Source: Mariprofundus sp. | GTDB taxonomy: Bacteria; Pseudomonadota; Zetaproteobacteria; Mariprofundales; Mariprofundaceae | DNA: 15,804 bases | Assembly (NCBI GenBank): GCA_030951095.1 | Contig: JAUZQI010000027.1 | Coordinates: 1 to 15,804, forward strand | Direction: 5' to 3' | Shown here: piece by piece, positions 15,617 to 15,804 of the stretch | How the letters are laid out: each line of letters begins with the position of its first letter | How positions within the stretch are numbered: position 1 is the stretch's first letter | Position numbers and translations under genes: made by a program | The notes under the pieces: generated by a model | Told to the model about the DNA's origin: nothing | What the model saw: only the letters and a program-made list of their open reading frames with translations | The model's database searches: none

Positions 15617-15804
15617 ACGCCCTCAGCCTCCGGCCCCCAGATCGTTTTATGCATCTGCACCTGAACCCTGACGGGCAAACCGTCTTCCAGAACCCATTTG
15701 CATAAATCGCTGGCAGCAACTTCACCCCAGGCAGGAGACAACAGTACCGGGATATTATTTGAGCCCAGGTGATTCTTGCGAATGAAATCACGTGCCCACT
15801 CATA
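15613..15804 (-). CDS. queE: 7-carboxy-7-deazaguanine synthase, C-terminal part
   Basis: Partial gene entering from the right edge; 63 codons and the TGA are visible. The frame reads YEWARDFIRKN, then IPVLLSPAWGEVAASDL, ending in DGLPVRVQVQMHKTIWGPEAEGV. This is the characteristic QueE C-terminus (VLLSPxxGEV...W-x-LxDGLPVR-x-Q-x-HKxIWG). QueE is a radical-SAM enzyme that converts carboxytetrahydropterin to 7-carboxy-7-deazaguanine, the substrate of QueC. Its radical-SAM cysteine motif lies outside the window. The stop overlaps the queC start. Another frame over this stretch is longer but has no protein-like character. Confidence 0.93.
   Translation of the reverse strand, partial: YEWARDFIRKNHLGSNNIPVLLSPAWGEVAASDLCKWVLEDGLPVRVQVQMHKTIWGPEAEGV

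Noticed and set aside
15504..15803. 99-residue minus-strand frame at the right edge
   Set aside because: It overlaps the clear QueE C-terminus and the queC start in another frame and has no recognisable features.

Overview
This window is ordinary, densely packed bacterial chromosome with every recognisable gene on the minus strand, so transcription runs from high to low coordinates. The gene set (LolC/LolD lipoprotein export, IHF-alpha, RpoS-type sigma factor, NlpD-like lipoprotein, PCM, QueC/QueE, GyrA) indicates a Gram-negative member of the Pseudomonadota. The mix of gammaproteobacteria-like synteny (pcm ... nlpD-rpoS) with divergent sequences would fit a zetaproteobacterium or a deep marine gammaproteobacterium, but this is an impression from memory and not proof. 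Both tRNA genes encode their CCA ends.

Layout in transcription order: (1) 15804-14927, the 3' end of queE overlapping queC (7-deazaguanine/queuosine precursor synthesis). (2) 14926-14467, a 460-bp gene-free gap holding a 160-bp foldback element with 18-bp terminal inverted repeats and a 4-bp direct repeat (TTCA) on each side, which looks like a MITE or IS remnant. (3) 14466-8722, a tightly spaced run: ndk, lysS (interrupted by an in-frame TAG), a CBS-domain protein overlapping an ArsB/NhaD-family ion transporter, then lolC and lolD. (4) 8562-7736, ihfA overlapping a small MerR regulator, followed by tRNA-Pro(GGG). (5) 7735-4162, a dyad-symmetric site, then pcm, a YqaA/DedA membrane protein, an NlpD-like lipoprotein M23 peptidase, rpoS and apt, with overlapping or near-abutting junctions apart from a 52-nt gap before rpoS. 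(6) 3994-1, tRNA-Arg(CCT), gyrA overlapping serS, and the first 22 codons of a further gene with a hydrophobic N-terminus.

The genes serve translation (serS, lysS, two tRNAs, tRNA modification), DNA topology and architecture (gyrA, ihfA), nucleotide metabolism (ndk, apt), envelope biogenesis (lolCD, nlpD), protein repair and stationary-phase control (pcm, rpoS), and ion homeostasis (CBS plus transporter).

No CRISPR, prophage, toxin-antitoxin or defence system is visible. The observations most worth checking are the single amber codon at a conserved lysine position inside an otherwise intact lysS, the MITE-like insertion upstream of ndk, the perfect 9-bp-arm dyad upstream of pcm, the intact zinc-ligand set in the NlpD-like protein, and the CBS/transporter pair inserted between lysS and lolCD.
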